Assembly (NCBI RefSeq): GCF_039525805.1
Contig: NZ_BAAAHZ010000014.1
Strand: one strand, 5' to 3'
Length of the DNA stretch: 64,000 bases
Source of the DNA: Dietzia natronolimnaea
GTDB lineage: Bacteria > Actinomycetota > Actinomycetes > Mycobacteriales > Mycobacteriaceae
Shown in pieces: positions 54,962 to 64,000 of this stretch. The stretch's first letter is position 1. Each line of letters opens with the position of its first letter. The position numbers were made by a program, and so were the translations under genes. The notes below the pieces were generated by a model. It was not told the DNA's origin, searched no databases, and saw nothing but the letters and a program-made list of their open reading frames with translations.

Positions 54962-55154
54962 TCATTCTGCATTAGCTCTACAGGCACATTTTTCGGCCGC
55001 GGCTAGGTGCAATTCCACCGCGAATTGCGGTATATCGGAAGCCGCGACGCTGTCTACCCTCAGCCGACTCAAAGTAGCTAACGGCCCAGCCGTTCTGGGC
55101 GAGCAACGAACCAGCGTCCACCCACCGGATTGAGGCCATCTGTTCGACGCTCAT
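54962..55154 (-). pseudogene. Broken third gene overlapping the helicase stop
   Basis: An ATG at 55154 overlaps the helicase TGA (ATGA) and opens MSVEQMASIRWVDAGSLLAQ NGWAVSYFESAEG (33 residues; split here). After this the frame becomes arginine-rich and unlikely (RQRRGFRYT) up to a stop at 54978. A change of frame at about GAGGGTAGACAG restores a plausible continuation VDSVAASDIPQFAVELHLAA AEKCACRANAE, ending with TGA at 54962. So a frameshift, and probably truncation, has damaged a gene that was once coupled to the helicase. No family is recognised. Confidence 0.45.
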
Positions 55155-58100
55155 GCCGTTACGTCTGAACGAGAGTATGAGCGCATCTGGTCGAGCAGAG
55201 CGATTGCGCCGCGACGGCTGAGTTTTTCGTGGTGACGGTCGTTGAAGGCGTTGCGCAGGCAACCGAAGCAGCTCGTCTCCTCGCCGCAGTCGCACGATGA
55301 GACACGTCGGTAAGCCTCGTCGAGGACCTCGGTGAACTCCTCGGTGATCTTTTTCGCGGCACCGGCGCCGGCTGGCACCGTATCGAAGATGACGATGGAT
55401 CTGACGCCACCAGTCCACGAGAGAGTGCCGGAGATGTCATCGCGGGAGATCTCGAGGCCTTCGGAAGCGCCCTCGAGGAGGGCGTACATCAGAGAGAGCA
55501 TGCTGTCCGAATCTGCATTGACCAAGCCACGCGGAACGATCTCCGCAGAATCGGTCTGGTATCGGTGCCCCAGCGAGAGTACGTCGAACGAGCCCCGGCA
55601 ATCTGCGCCGGAGAGCGGATTCTCGTGTGCGGTAGACCGGTCGCCGTCGTTGGCCTTGGCCCAGCCGCAAACGTTGCACACCCGGAACCCCATCCCGATT
55701 CCCTCGGAGAGCACGACCATCTTGGCGCGCACGCCCGCGGTCACCGTGGTGGTCACGGGGCTGCCCTTCAGCGTGGTCACGGAGAGCGAGTCCCCCGGGT
55801 ACTCGACATGGGACGAGCCGAGTGTCCTTCGAGACGGGGGAGTAGACCCCACGGTGTCGGGTGTCCGGTCCGCTACGAAACCCCACTCGGGAATGATGAA
55901 CCGCTTGACGCTCTTGCCGGTGTGCTCGGTTCCGCACACCGCACAGGTCGAAGACGCGTCGGAGAGATCCAGTCCGCTCTCGAATGCGTCGCAGTTTCGG
56001 CAGACTCGATACTCGTTGCGGACGAACGCCTTGCCCGGCTTCTTCGCCACGGCTCGAGACGTCCACAGTTTTCCGGCGGCCACCACCTGGTTGCCCGGGG
56101 CGTAGTCGAGGATGGCCAGTGCGAGGTCCCGGTCGAGTTCGAGCTTCGCTCCGGCGGGATCCGCAGAATGATTGGTTCGTAGACCGACGGTGTCCACTGG
56201 GAATCCGTACTTCGGAAGCACATTTCGCTGGGCGAGGACGCCGAGAGTCTGCCGTCCCTCGACAGTCTTGAGCGTCCGCTCGAGGAGTCCGGCGAAGCTG
56301 AACTTCTTCTCCACTGAGGCGGCGTCCTGTAGTTCGGTCAGCTGCGCCCTTTCGAGCCGAATCTCCTCGGCGATACGGTCGAGAAGGTCGAGTAGTGGAT
56401 CGACCCACGAATTCTCCGCGACCCCCAGTTCCTCGTGTAGTTCCACGGGGACCACCCGAGACACGGAATCGGAGATGTGTTCAGGCACCGGGGTGAGAAA
56501 CGGGCGAATATCCCGCCACGCCTCGTCGGCGGGGTCGTCAGCGCAGAACAGGTCCGCGATCTGCTCGAGCTCGATTCCCCTCTCGACGTATACGTGTCGG
56601 AAGAACTCGGCGAAGACGATCGAGTGGATGTGCCGGCGGGCGATTCGTTCATTGTCGATGGGGACCCACGGAACCCGCATGACCCCGTTAATCATCTGAG
56701 TCGGATCCTGGAATCTGGAGAGGTCGCGGGAGCGCCGCTGGGCATAGGTGGTGACGAAGGCCGCAGAGTCTGTTCGACGCCCGGCGCGGCCGGCGCGCTG
56801 GACGTAGTTGGCGGTTCGCGGGGGCATATTGCGGAGCACAACGGCTTGGAGGTCACCGACGTCGACGCCCAGCTCGAATGTTGTGGAACACGAGAGCACA
56901 TTGAGTTCGCCGCGGATGAACTGGTTCTGGATCTCGAGTGCCTGAGACGAGGTCCACTGTGCGGTGTGTTCCTTCGCGGACATCGGGGCGATGTCCATCG
57001 AGCGGTAGAGATTCCGGTAGTGGTTCGTCTCGTCTTCAAGCGCAGGAACGCGGAACGAGATGAGTCGACCGTCGCAGTTGAGTGTCGGGCACACGTCGGC
57101 AGCGTTGTGCGCGGTGACGTTCCGGCAGACGTCGCACTGCCACCACGATGCGGTGGCGCCTGGCCGGAGCTCGATACGACGATGATCGAGTTGGTGGGTT
57201 CCCGTCGCGGGCGAATTGGGGCGCATCCAGCCCAGTCCAGGACGGCCAGGTGCGGGGGGCGCGGAGAAGAGCATCCAGATCTGGTTGAGGAACTCCACCG
57301 CCTCGTCTTCCTGACCCACAGTCGACATGACACGACGGAGGTAATCGAGCCGCTTGTTGGTGCCACGAGTCGGTGCCCAGGACAACTGCTTCTTACGCCG
57401 ATCGGACCCATCAGACCGCATGGAGATGACGACATTCCGGGGCGCGAACAGCTCGTCGCCCACGTCCACGCCGTCAGGCACGGTGACCGCACCCTGCCGA
57501 CGCACCATGGTCGCGAGTTGTTGGAGGAGCGCTCTCGCGTCCTCCTCCCCGAGTGCGGCGATAAGCGGAGCGGGGAGGATCGACTCGGCCGGTACCGCCA
57601 TGCTCGCGTGGAGAAGGCCCAGCCCTTCGAGCGACTGACGGACGTCCGTGCCGATGAGGTCCGCCATTACCCAGGTCCCCACGGCACGGTTCTGTCCGTG
57701 AGAGGTGACCGTGGGATCGAAGAGATGTGCCTTGCGCCCAGCGGCTGCGGCATCGGCCACGAGATCGTCGATTGCTGCGGGTGTGGTTGCGAAGTGCGGA
57801 GCTTCGATGGACCGGGTGAGTAACCGGCGTTGAATCAACCGCGAATACGTCGAGTCGAGATAGGGGGCAGCGTACGCAGCGGCCTGCCGGGAGTCGCTGA
57901 ACATCAGCAGCTTGCGGCCCTCACCCACGAGTTCCCGCGACTTGTCTCGAGCGATGGGCAGCTGCTGGTAGAGCGAGGTGGTGACGACGGCGGACGGCGC
58001 ATCGTTGCCGAGGTCGAGACGACGGACGAGGTTGGACTTCCGGGCGCCGCAGTGGTTGCAGGTCGAGAGACCCGCCTTCGAGACACGGAGGGCAACGATG

Positions 58101-59797
58101 GGGCGGATCTCGCCATGGTCGCAGCCCGCGGGGCACGTCAGAGGCTGGTTCTCCGAGAGATGGCCGCACCCCGTGCACAGCCAGGTGGCTCGAGCATCCA
58201 TCGGCTTGTCGTCGGCGGAGAGGAGGTCGTCGTCGTCGTCCACCACCGTCTCGTCGGTATCGAGTAGGGCGAACCAGGATGCCTTGGTGACCCGGGCGGT
58301 GACGGGAAGCAGGCGGTCGCCCTCGATCTCGCCGGCCAGATGGACGGTGCCGCACGAGGTGCAGGTGGCGAACTCGAACACGGCCGCATCGCAGTCGGGG
58401 CAGCTTTCGTGCCGAGCCAGGGACACGTGGGGTCCGGACTCGGAGAGGCAGGTGAACGCGCCTTCGGTGGCGCGTACGAAGTAGTGGTACCTGGCGGACA
58501 GGACGGGGTGACCGGTGTCCAGGGGAACTCGGCCGCCCAGGCGCACAAGGGTCTCCACCAACCTGTCTGCGTCCTGCCTGCCTGGCCACAGCTCGGTGGC
58601 CACGGTCCGGATGTCGACAGGACCATCCTCGAGCATGCGGCGGAGAGCCACCACGTGGGTCTCGTGGTCCAGAGCCTGACCGGCGGTGGGCAAGCCCGAC
58701 AGCGCGGCCAGCCGCTCCAGATTCGGCCCGTCAGAGCTGGACGTTCCCCAGTCATCGGTAGCCCCCTCGACGATCGAGGTGAGGTCTTCGGGAGTCAGTT
58801 CCCATGTGGCGTCGACGTTGGCCGCGATGCGGTCGGCATGGACGACGTCTTGTTGCGAGAAGTCGGCGTTGAACAGGTCCGAGGCAAAGGTCGTGACCTC
58901 TGCGGGATCGCCGTCGAGAGACGCCGACGTGGCGATGTACTGCAGTCGGTCGGACGGGGCGACGCGGTCCTTGAGGCGCCGGAGGAGCATGCCGACCTCG
59001 GAGGCCTGGGCGCCGTCGTAGACATGGGCCTCGTCGAGTGCGACGAAGCGCCAGGTCTGTCGTCCGTGGGAGGCGAACAGCTCGATGTCCCGGGGGCGCA
59101 GCAGTAGGTATTCGAGCATCGCGTAGTTCGTCAGCAGGATGTGCGGGGGTTCGGCCTGCATCTCCTCGCGGCTGAGCCGCTCGTTAGGGAGGATCTCCTG
59201 TCCCGGATGGAGGGACTCGAAGTAGCGACGGGCGTCCTTGGCGGTGTGTTTGGTCTCTCCGGTATAGCGGCCGAAGGTGATCTCGGGGACGTCGGCGAGG
59301 AGGCTGCGCAAACGCTTCAGCTGGTCGTTGGCGAGGGCGTTCATCGGGTAGAGCAGGAGTGCTCGGACACCTGGTCCGAGTGTGCCGGCCGCCTGCTCCG
59401 CCATGAGGTGGTCGAAGATGGGCAGGAGGAAGCTCTCCGTCTTGCCGGAGCCGGTGCCCGTGGTGACCACCACGTTCCGGCCGGCGACGACCTTGCGGAT
59501 CGCCTTCTCCTGGTGCGCGTACAAGTGGCGGTCCAGCGGGAGCGACTGGCTGCCCAGTCGGTGGAACGACGGGGAGAGGACACCCTCGTCGATGAGCTGC
59601 GTGAGAGATCGACCAGGCGAGTAGGGGGGCGTGGTCTCCAGGAGTGGCCCCTTGGTGAGGCTCCGGGTTTCGTCGACGACCCTGACGAACTCGTCGTGGA
59701 GCGCGGCGTCGTTCGGGCTGAGCAGGGTGGTGATGTACCGCTTGTACGTCGTCTCGATGGCGTGCGCGGTCGCGAGGGGATCCAGGGTTTCGGTCAC
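55151..59797 (-). CDS. Large DEAH helicase with zinc ribbons and DUF1998-type C-terminus (putative defence protein)
   Basis: A 1548-residue superfamily 2 helicase starting at GTG 59797. Motif I GTGSGKTES is at about 114-122, motif II LDEAHVYDGAQASEVG at 251-266 and motif VI YVQRAGRAGRR near 994. At least six CxxC-type zinc ribbons are visible, e.g. CPDCDAAVFEFATCTSCG, CTGCGHLSENQPLTCPAGC, CNHCG, CDVCRNVTAHNAADVCPTL and CRNCDAFESG. The C-terminus (about 1500-1525) has SCDCGEETSCFGCLRNAFND, the DUF1998 cysteine pattern. The helicase plus DUF1998 combination occurs in DruE of Druantia and, as separate genes, in DISARM (DrmA and DrmB). The upstream large gene is 9 bases away. Confidence 0.9.
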   Translation of the reverse strand: MTETLDPLATAHAIETTYKRYITTLLSPNDAALHDEFVRVVDETRSLTKGPLLETTPPYSPGRSLTQLIDEGVLSPSFHRLGSQSLPLDRHLYAHQEKAIRKVVAGRNVVVTTGTGSGKTESFLLPIFDHLMAEQAAGTLGPGVRALLLYPMNALANDQLKRLRSLLADVPEITFGRYTGETKHTAKDARRYFESLHPGQEILPNERLSREEMQAEPPHILLTNYAMLEYLLLRPRDIELFASHGRQTWRFVALDEAHVYDGAQASEVGMLLRRLKDRVAPSDRLQYIATSASLDGDPAEVTTFASDLFNADFSQQDVVHADRIAANVDATWELTPEDLTSIVEGATDDWGTSSSDGPNLERLAALSGLPTAGQALDHETHVVALRRMLEDGPVDIRTVATELWPGRQDADRLVETLVRLGGRVPLDTGHPVLSARYHYFVRATEGAFTCLSESGPHVSLARHESCPDCDAAVFEFATCTSCGTVHLAGEIEGDRLLPVTARVTKASWFALLDTDETVVDDDDDLLSADDKPMDARATWLCTGCGHLSENQPLTCPAGCDHGEIRPIVALRVSKAGLSTCNHCGARKSNLVRRLDLGNDAPSAVVTTSLYQQLPIARDKSRELVGEGRKLLMFSDSRQAAAYAAPYLDSTYSRLIQRRLLTRSIEAPHFATTPAAIDDLVADAAAAGRKAHLFDPTVTSHGQNRAVGTWVMADLIGTDVRQSLEGLGLLHASMAVPAESILPAPLIAALGEEDARALLQQLATMVRRQGAVTVPDGVDVGDELFAPRNVVISMRSDGSDRRKKQLSWAPTRGTNKRLDYLRRVMSTVGQEDEAVEFLNQIWMLFSAPPAPGRPGLGWMRPNSPATGTHQLDHRRIELRPGATASWWQCDVCRNVTAHNAADVCPTLNCDGRLISFRVPALEDETNHYRNLYRSMDIAPMSAKEHTAQWTSSQALEIQNQFIRGELNVLSCSTTFELGVDVGDLQAVVLRNMPPRTANYVQRAGRAGRRTDSAAFVTTYAQRRSRDLSRFQDPTQMINGVMRVPWVPIDNERIARRHIHSIVFAEFFRHVYVERGIELEQIADLFCADDPADEAWRDIRPFLTPVPEHISDSVSRVVPVELHEELGVAENSWVDPLLDLLDRIAEEIRLERAQLTELQDAASVEKKFSFAGLLERTLKTVEGRQTLGVLAQRNVLPKYGFPVDTVGLRTNHSADPAGAKLELDRDLALAILDYAPGNQVVAAGKLWTSRAVAKKPGKAFVRNEYRVCRNCDAFESGLDLSDASSTCAVCGTEHTGKSVKRFIIPEWGFVADRTPDTVGSTPPSRRTLGSSHVEYPGDSLSVTTLKGSPVTTTVTAGVRAKMVVLSEGIGMGFRVCNVCGWAKANDGDRSTAHENPLSGADCRGSFDVLSLGHRYQTDSAEIVPRGLVNADSDSMLSLMYALLEGASEGLEISRDDISGTLSWTGGVRSIVIFDTVPAGAGAAKKITEEFTEVLDEAYRRVSSCDCGEETSCFGCLRNAFNDRHHEKLSRRGAIALLDQMRSYSRSDVTA

Positions 59798-59806
59798 TGG
59801 TGGCTC

Positions 59807-62800
59807 CTATATGCGGAAGATCGCGTCGACGAGTTCTTCGTCGGAAGGCTCTCCGACGGGGAGGAATGGGTTGTCCTGCCGCTTGGCGTAGTCGAGGCCG
59901 GTCACCATGGCCTCGGCGGTCACGAGGTCGATCATGGTCTGTTCGGGCTCGCGGAGCGCGAATCGAGACCAGACACGGTCCAGGTCGAACGGCGGCGCGA
60001 GCCGGATCCTGTCCGCGGCGGCGAGGCGCGCATAGAGACAGATGATGAGGCTGGCGACGGGTGCGTTGGCCCACGCGAATCGATCCGGGAGCGTTCCCAG
60101 CTGCTTGCTCCGAACGGTGAAGGTACTCCGCAGCGCCTGGAAGCCGCCCACCACGGACATCGGATTCCCGCCACCGCGAACGACCACCTCGAAGAACTCA
60201 CGGAGTTCCACGGGGTCGGCAGTGTCCTTGTGTCTGAACAGGGCCAGGTACGCGTCATGCCGGGACGCGGGATCGATGAGCCCGCCCGGGATCAGCTTCT
60301 TGTTCTCCAGGTAGTCGGCGACCGCGCCCGGCTCGTCGCTCCGCAGCACGAGGTCGCGGCTCAGTGCGGATGACTTCGCGAACGGATCCCAACCACGTTC
60401 GAGAATCACCGATAGCGCGTAGCCGCCGACCTCGCGGAGACGGCGCCGCATTCCAGCCCGGAAAGCATCCGGGGTCGCGGGGAGGTCGGCAATGGTGAGA
60501 AGCATGTCGAGCCAGGGTTCTGAGGCCAGTACGCGCCGGTCGATCACGACGGAGTCGGGGTCGTCCTCGTCAGGCCGGAAGGAGTCGAAGACCAGCCCGG
60601 TGCGGATGAGGAGCGCGAGCTTGTCGGCGGTGGAGAGCTCGGATGCCGCGAGGGAGAGCAGCGATGGGCGAGGGTTGTGCCGTAGCTCGTGCGAAAGAAG
60701 GCTGAACTTCTCGTCGTCTCCCGCTTCGAGATTCCGGCCGAGCAGGGCGAGCGCGGACCAGATCTCGGGCTGAGACGGGTCCACATTGGGCTGCTCGTCG
60801 AGCCCGAGGAGGAAGCGAGAGAGACCCGTCGTAGCGGGGCTAGTGAACTCGGCCTCACGCGGGAAACGGATGCTTTCGGGGGGAGGGAAGCCCTCCGGAG
60901 GGACCGGATCCCAGGCGTCGTCGACCACGGGGGCAACCCGGATGTCGCCGGACTTGAGGACGGACGCGGGAAGAGTGCCGCGGCCCTGGGAAAGCGGGAC
61001 TGTGACCACCGGCGCCCACGGACGCGCGATACGCCATACGTGCAGCACGATGTCGGTGCGGACGTCCAGGCCGAGGACGTGGACCTGGTCGCCCTCGATC
61101 TCGACCCGAACGTTTGCGCCGACGGTGCTGAATCGGATGAGTGGCGCGTCGTAGGTCTCGCCGTCGGGGTAGCGAAGGACCACGACGACCTCGCCGATCT
61201 GCGCCACCCGGGCGGCACCGGCAAGTCGATCGGCGGGCATCGTCAAGACCCCGGACCTGGTGCGACGGGGGATATCCTCGTTTCCGTACTCGCGACCGTT
61301 GAGGCTGCGAACGACGGCGCGCACCGAAACGTTCGTCGGCACGCCGCGGATGGCGAGGGTTGCCTGGGAGAAGTCCTCCGGGCGGCGGCCGATCCGCCGA
61401 TCGCTCCACACGGGGATCCGGCCGACGGGCGTCAGTCGGAACTCCAGACGTGGCGGCCGGACCGTGACCACGGCGGACGCCGAGCCGTTGCGAAGGCGGA
61501 TGGTTTTCTTGGAGTCTCCAGGCCCGAACTCGAGTGTGCGATCGAACACCTCGAGCGCCGGCAGCTCGGAGCTGCATTCGGCGATGACCGGGGTGAGGTT
61601 CTCGTCGTCAGGCAGTCGAAGGTCGTCATCGAACTCAACGGTAAGTCCTTCCGCGACGAAGACGCTCTGGTCGAGTCGTGTCCCGTCCGGCCCGGTCACC
61701 CGGATGTCGAAACGTCCGAGCTGCTCGGGCTCACCGTCGAAGAGCGGGACGTCACCGGCGTCCGGTGTCGCGTACTCTCCTTGGGTGATCCACTCGCGGG
61801 CGCCGGATCGCCGGTACCGGATGGTCCACCCGTGCTCGGACTTCGGCCCCAGGGCGGGGAGGCTGATCCAGGGGCGTGAGTGCAGGACAGGCATCTTCTC
61901 GTTGAAGACGCCGGGGAGAACGGGAAGGGGATCGTCGGGCAGGTCCAACAGCACCGGCAAGGGTCGGCTGCCGACCCTGAGATCCACCGTGGTGTCCTCC
62001 CCGGTCCGGGCGCGCACGGACGTGGTCTCGGAGAGATCCCATTGACGGATCTGCCAGCCATCCCATCCGATCGGTGCGCCGAAACCACCGATGTCGCGAG
62101 GTGCATGAGGGGGTGCGCCGAGAACGGTCAGGTCTCCGGGGACGACGGCGACGATCTCGGATCGGGGAAGGACCGCGGCGTCCGAGAGATGCTCACCGTG
62201 GGTGGAGAAGGCGATGATCGGACGGCTGTCCTCGTAGAGACGCATCTCCACAGGGTGTGCGTACGAGGGGTGGGAGACCACGATACGACGGGCCGGATGA
62301 TCGACGGGGACCTCGACCGCCTGGTCGTTGCGGAACTTCTCCGGTGCCACGCGGACGACGGACGTGTCGATCGTGACGGTCCACGGCGCGGAAGTGTGGC
62401 TGGAAGGCGCGGGGATTCGCACAACGATCGAGTCGTCGGCCTGCAGATGGAGGGTCGGGACCTGCCGGGAACGGCGGCGCTCGGTGCGGACCCGTTCTCC
62501 GACGTCGGCGCGCAGGAGGGCTTCGCGGAGTGCGTCGACGACCATCTCCGGAAGGCTGGTGCCGTCCGCGGAGAGGGTGGCGGGATCGGCGGCAGGGTTC
62601 TCTGCGATGTCGGCGACGATCCGGGCCATCTCGTCAAGAAAAGTTCGTCCTCGGTCGCCGCCGTACTGGATGAAGTCACGGGTCGACACGTCGAGCTGGT
62701 TTAGCACGAGCTCGTGGCTGGGCTCGAGGATCCAGTCCCGAAAGCGGCGGCTCTCCCGCGAGGTGACGTTCCCGACGTACGCGCTCAGCGCCTCGAGTAG

Positions 62801-64000
62801 GCCGTCGAAGCTCGCTGCCGGAATCCCGGCGTGGACGGCGAGACGTTGGACGTACCTGCTCACCGGCAGGTCGTGCAGAGGATCGAGCCCGAACCTCTTG
62901 AGCAGGGCGGGGATTGCGGTTCGGAGTGCTGCCTCGTCTGAGGACTGTCGCTCGACCCCCAGCCGCTCCCAGTAGGCGTCCCAGTACGCGTTGTGTTCAA
63001 GTCCGACGTGAGCCATCCCCACCAGGGAGGCGAGCGTGGTCGCGGGGAAGTGATGGACGATCTGGGCGACCGTGGTGCCCCGACCACGGGAGAGGCGGTA
63101 TCGCGCGGCGAAGACGTCCAAGAGGACGTCGAGCCCGACCGCGGAGAAGTCGGCCTCCACGGCGAGGACCGCGTCACCCAGGCGAGCCCTGACCGCTTGT
63201 TCCCACGTGTCGATGTCGTCGTCCGCGGTCAAGGGCGTCGGCAAGGGATCGGCGGGTGCGACGGAAGTCGCCGGCTCGTCAACGGCGGGGGGAGGTGACG
63301 GCTCGGGAGCGGGTGTGGTCGCCTCCGATTCCACTGACGGTGTCGAATCCACCGGAGTCGGTGTCGGCCCCATCGGCTTCGATCCGACCGGTTTCAGGCC
63401 TCGGGGTGTTGGTGCAGCAGGTGTCGCCGGCGGTGTGGCTCGGAGGATCTCGCCCACCTCTGGGACGAGCAGCTCGCATACCGTGGCGAGGGGCACGTCG
63501 AGGAGACCGACGGGACGCATGAGTTGCGGGTGCGTGTGCACCGCGTGGCCGGATGAGTCGGCCCTGAGGCTGTCGAACCAGTGGCCGACCTCCGTGGAGT
63601 CCAGGACCTCACGGGTATCGGCGACCGCGGCGTCGATCACGGCGTCGAGATCACCGTGGAGCTCCCTCTCGACGTAGGCCTGGGCGGCTGCCCTGTCTCC
63701 GCCCAGCAGCTGAACATCGACCAATGCGTAGAACCGCTCCGGATCAAGGGAGAACAGGACGGAACTGACGGCCCGGATGACGGGTTCCTGTGGCCAGAAT
63801 CCCGATCGGGACGCGGCCGCCGCAGCGTTGACCTGGGCAAGGGAGCCGTGCAGGCGTCTGCTTTCGGCGCGCGACAGGAGCTGGGAGATGTCCGACGGTG
63901 CGCTGGAGGCGATCGATGAGAAGGACACCTCCCCGCCGCCTTCCCAGCGGACGCCGAACCCCGCCGGGACCAGTGGGTACAGCTCGCCCAGTACATAATC
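59807..64000 (-). CDS. Very large uncharacterised partner of the helicase (N-terminus beyond window)
   Basis: At least 1397 residues; the frame stays open to the window edge, and the last visible codons read DYVLGELYPLVPAGFGVRWE, so the start lies beyond 64000. (A GTG at 63928 would give 1373 residues but leaves this coding-like stretch unexplained.) Residues about 170-240 from that GTG form a proline/threonine-rich linker (PAAPTPRGLKPVGSKPMGPT). The middle (about 450-1000) looks beta-rich, like repeated Ig-type modules. The C-terminal 300 residues are helical, with GYALSVILERGWDPFAKSSA and RFALREPEQTMIDLVTAEAM. No enzyme motif was found. By position it could correspond to DruH of Druantia type III, but similarity is not shown. 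Confidence 0.8.
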   Translation of the reverse strand, partial: DYVLGELYPLVPAGFGVRWEGGGEVSFSSIASSAPSDISQLLSRAESRRLHGSLAQVNAAAAASRSGFWPQEPVIRAVSSVLFSLDPERFYALVDVQLLGGDRAAAQAYVERELHGDLDAVIDAAVADTREVLDSTEVGHWFDSLRADSSGHAVHTHPQLMRPVGLLDVPLATVCELLVPEVGEILRATPPATPAAPTPRGLKPVGSKPMGPTPTPVDSTPSVESEATTPAPEPSPPPAVDEPATSVAPADPLPTPLTADDDIDTWEQAVRARLGDAVLAVEADFSAVGLDVLLDVFAARYRLSRGRGTTVAQIVHHFPATTLASLVGMAHVGLEHNAYWDAYWERLGVERQSSDEAALRTAIPALLKRFGLDPLHDLPVSRYVQRLAVHAGIPAASFDGLLEALSAYVGNVTSRESRRFRDWILEPSHELVLNQLDVSTRDFIQYGGDRGRTFLDEMARIVADIAENPAADPATLSADGTSLPEMVVDALREALLRADVGERVRTERRRSRQVPTLHLQADDSIVVRIPAPSSHTSAPWTVTIDTSVVRVAPEKFRNDQAVEVPVDHPARRIVVSHPSYAHPVEMRLYEDSRPIIAFSTHGEHLSDAAVLPRSEIVAVVPGDLTVLGAPPHAPRDIGGFGAPIGWDGWQIRQWDLSETTSVRARTGEDTTVDLRVGSRPLPVLLDLPDDPLPVLPGVFNEKMPVLHSRPWISLPALGPKSEHGWTIRYRRSGAREWITQGEYATPDAGDVPLFDGEPEQLGRFDIRVTGPDGTRLDQSVFVAEGLTVEFDDDLRLPDDENLTPVIAECSSELPALEVFDRTLEFGPGDSKKTIRLRNGSASAVVTVRPPRLEFRLTPVGRIPVWSDRRIGRRPEDFSQATLAIRGVPTNVSVRAVVRSLNGREYGNEDIPRRTRSGVLTMPADRLAGAARVAQIGEVVVVLRYPDGETYDAPLIRFSTVGANVRVEIEGDQVHVLGLDVRTDIVLHVWRIARPWAPVVTVPLSQGRGTLPASVLKSGDIRVAPVVDDAWDPVPPEGFPPPESIRFPREAEFTSPATTGLSRFLLGLDEQPNVDPSQPEIWSALALLGRNLEAGDDEKFSLLSHELRHNPRPSLLSLAASELSTADKLALLIRTGLVFDSFRPDEDDPDSVVIDRRVLASEPWLDMLLTIADLPATPDAFRAGMRRRLREVGGYALSVILERGWDPFAKSSALSRDLVLRSDEPGAVADYLENKKLIPGGLIDPASRHDAYLALFRHKDTADPVELREFFEVVVRGGGNPMSVVGGFQALRSTFTVRSKQLGTLPDRFAWANAPVASLIICLYARLAAADRIRLAPPFDLDRVWSRFALREPEQTMIDLVTAEAMVTGLDYAKRQDNPFLPVGEPSDEELVDAIFRI

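Noticed and set aside
54978..55418. Open frame of 146 codons on the minus strand extending into the helicase
   Set aside because: The part above 55154 is another frame of the helicase. Only the segment from the ATG at 55154 was kept, as a possible broken gene.

Overview
The window comes from a high-GC actinobacterium of the order Mycobacteriales. I infer this from the G+C-rich coding, the many GTG starts with ATGA/GTGA overlaps, and a backbone gene order that matches the Mycobacterium tuberculosis Rv1014c-Rv1026 neighbourhood as I remember it: pth, rplY, prs, glmU, then mfd, mazG, an LpqU-like lytic transglycosylase, eno, an FtsB-like protein, a DUF501 protein, a Ppx/GppA phosphatase and a tRNA. 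A Dietzia, Gordonia or Rhodococcus-like genome would fit, but the genus cannot be decided from the sequence alone. No CRISPR array, rRNA operon or insertion-sequence transposase was seen.

Layout. At 1-4.3 kb lie a partial MFS transporter, a secreted amidohydrolase/dipeptidase-like protein, release factor 3 (prfC) and a DUF6508-like protein. At 4.3-10.4 kb the backbone block pth / rplY / arsC-like / prs / glmU is interrupted by the divergent lysG-lysE pair for basic amino-acid export. At 10.6-16.7 kb lie a TPP-dependent pyruvate-oxidase-like enzyme with an overlapping mini membrane gene, tRNA-Gln, a chromate transporter preceded by a coupled mini-gene, and two TetR regulators. One of these faces a HdeD-like gene across a 22-bp perfect palindrome. 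At 16.8-19.9 kb a four-gene overlapping operon encodes a family 2 glycosyltransferase, an acyl-CoA dehydrogenase homologue, a PIG-L deacetylase and a NodS-like methyltransferase; it is followed by a VKOR gene.

At 20.7-28.3 kb is a complete nitrilase-associated Nit1C-type operon in the order of MSMEG_0572 to MSMEG_0565: MSMEG_0572 protein, nitrilase, MSMEG_0570 protein, flavoprotein, radical SAM protein, GNAT/AIR-synthase fusion, a second nitrilase-fold protein that has lost two catalytic residues, and a glycosyltransferase. It is preceded by two GTTAC-containing direct repeats 21 bp apart. At 28.7-39.7 kb are mfd and mazG, a glycosyltransferase, an FMN-dependent lactate-oxidising enzyme, a SatD-like/membrane pair, an MpaB/Lcp-like DUF2236 oxygenase with divergent TetR regulator, and the LpqU-like lipoprotein.

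At 39.8-50 kb is accessory DNA: a heterodimeric ABC exporter with complementary degenerate ATP sites, a DUF4386-like protein, a flavodoxin, a zinc-free MDR oxidoreductase, and a 2.5-kb block (membrane protein plus SNF2-like helicase) bracketed by about 170-bp direct repeats derived from the oxidoreductase 3' end and an adjacent toxin gene. A toxin-antitoxin pair lies at the right repeat. At 50.3-54.2 kb the conserved eno-ftsB-DUF501-ppx-tRNA block resumes.

Right of the tRNA (54.2-64 kb) base composition changes. A lower-GC DUF6994-like gene is followed by a probable defence island on the minus strand: a very large protein running off the window edge, a 1548-residue DEAH helicase with several zinc ribbons and a DUF1998-type C-terminus, and a broken third gene overlapping the helicase stop. 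This pair resembles the architecture of Druantia or DISARM systems and is the best candidate for an undescribed system here.
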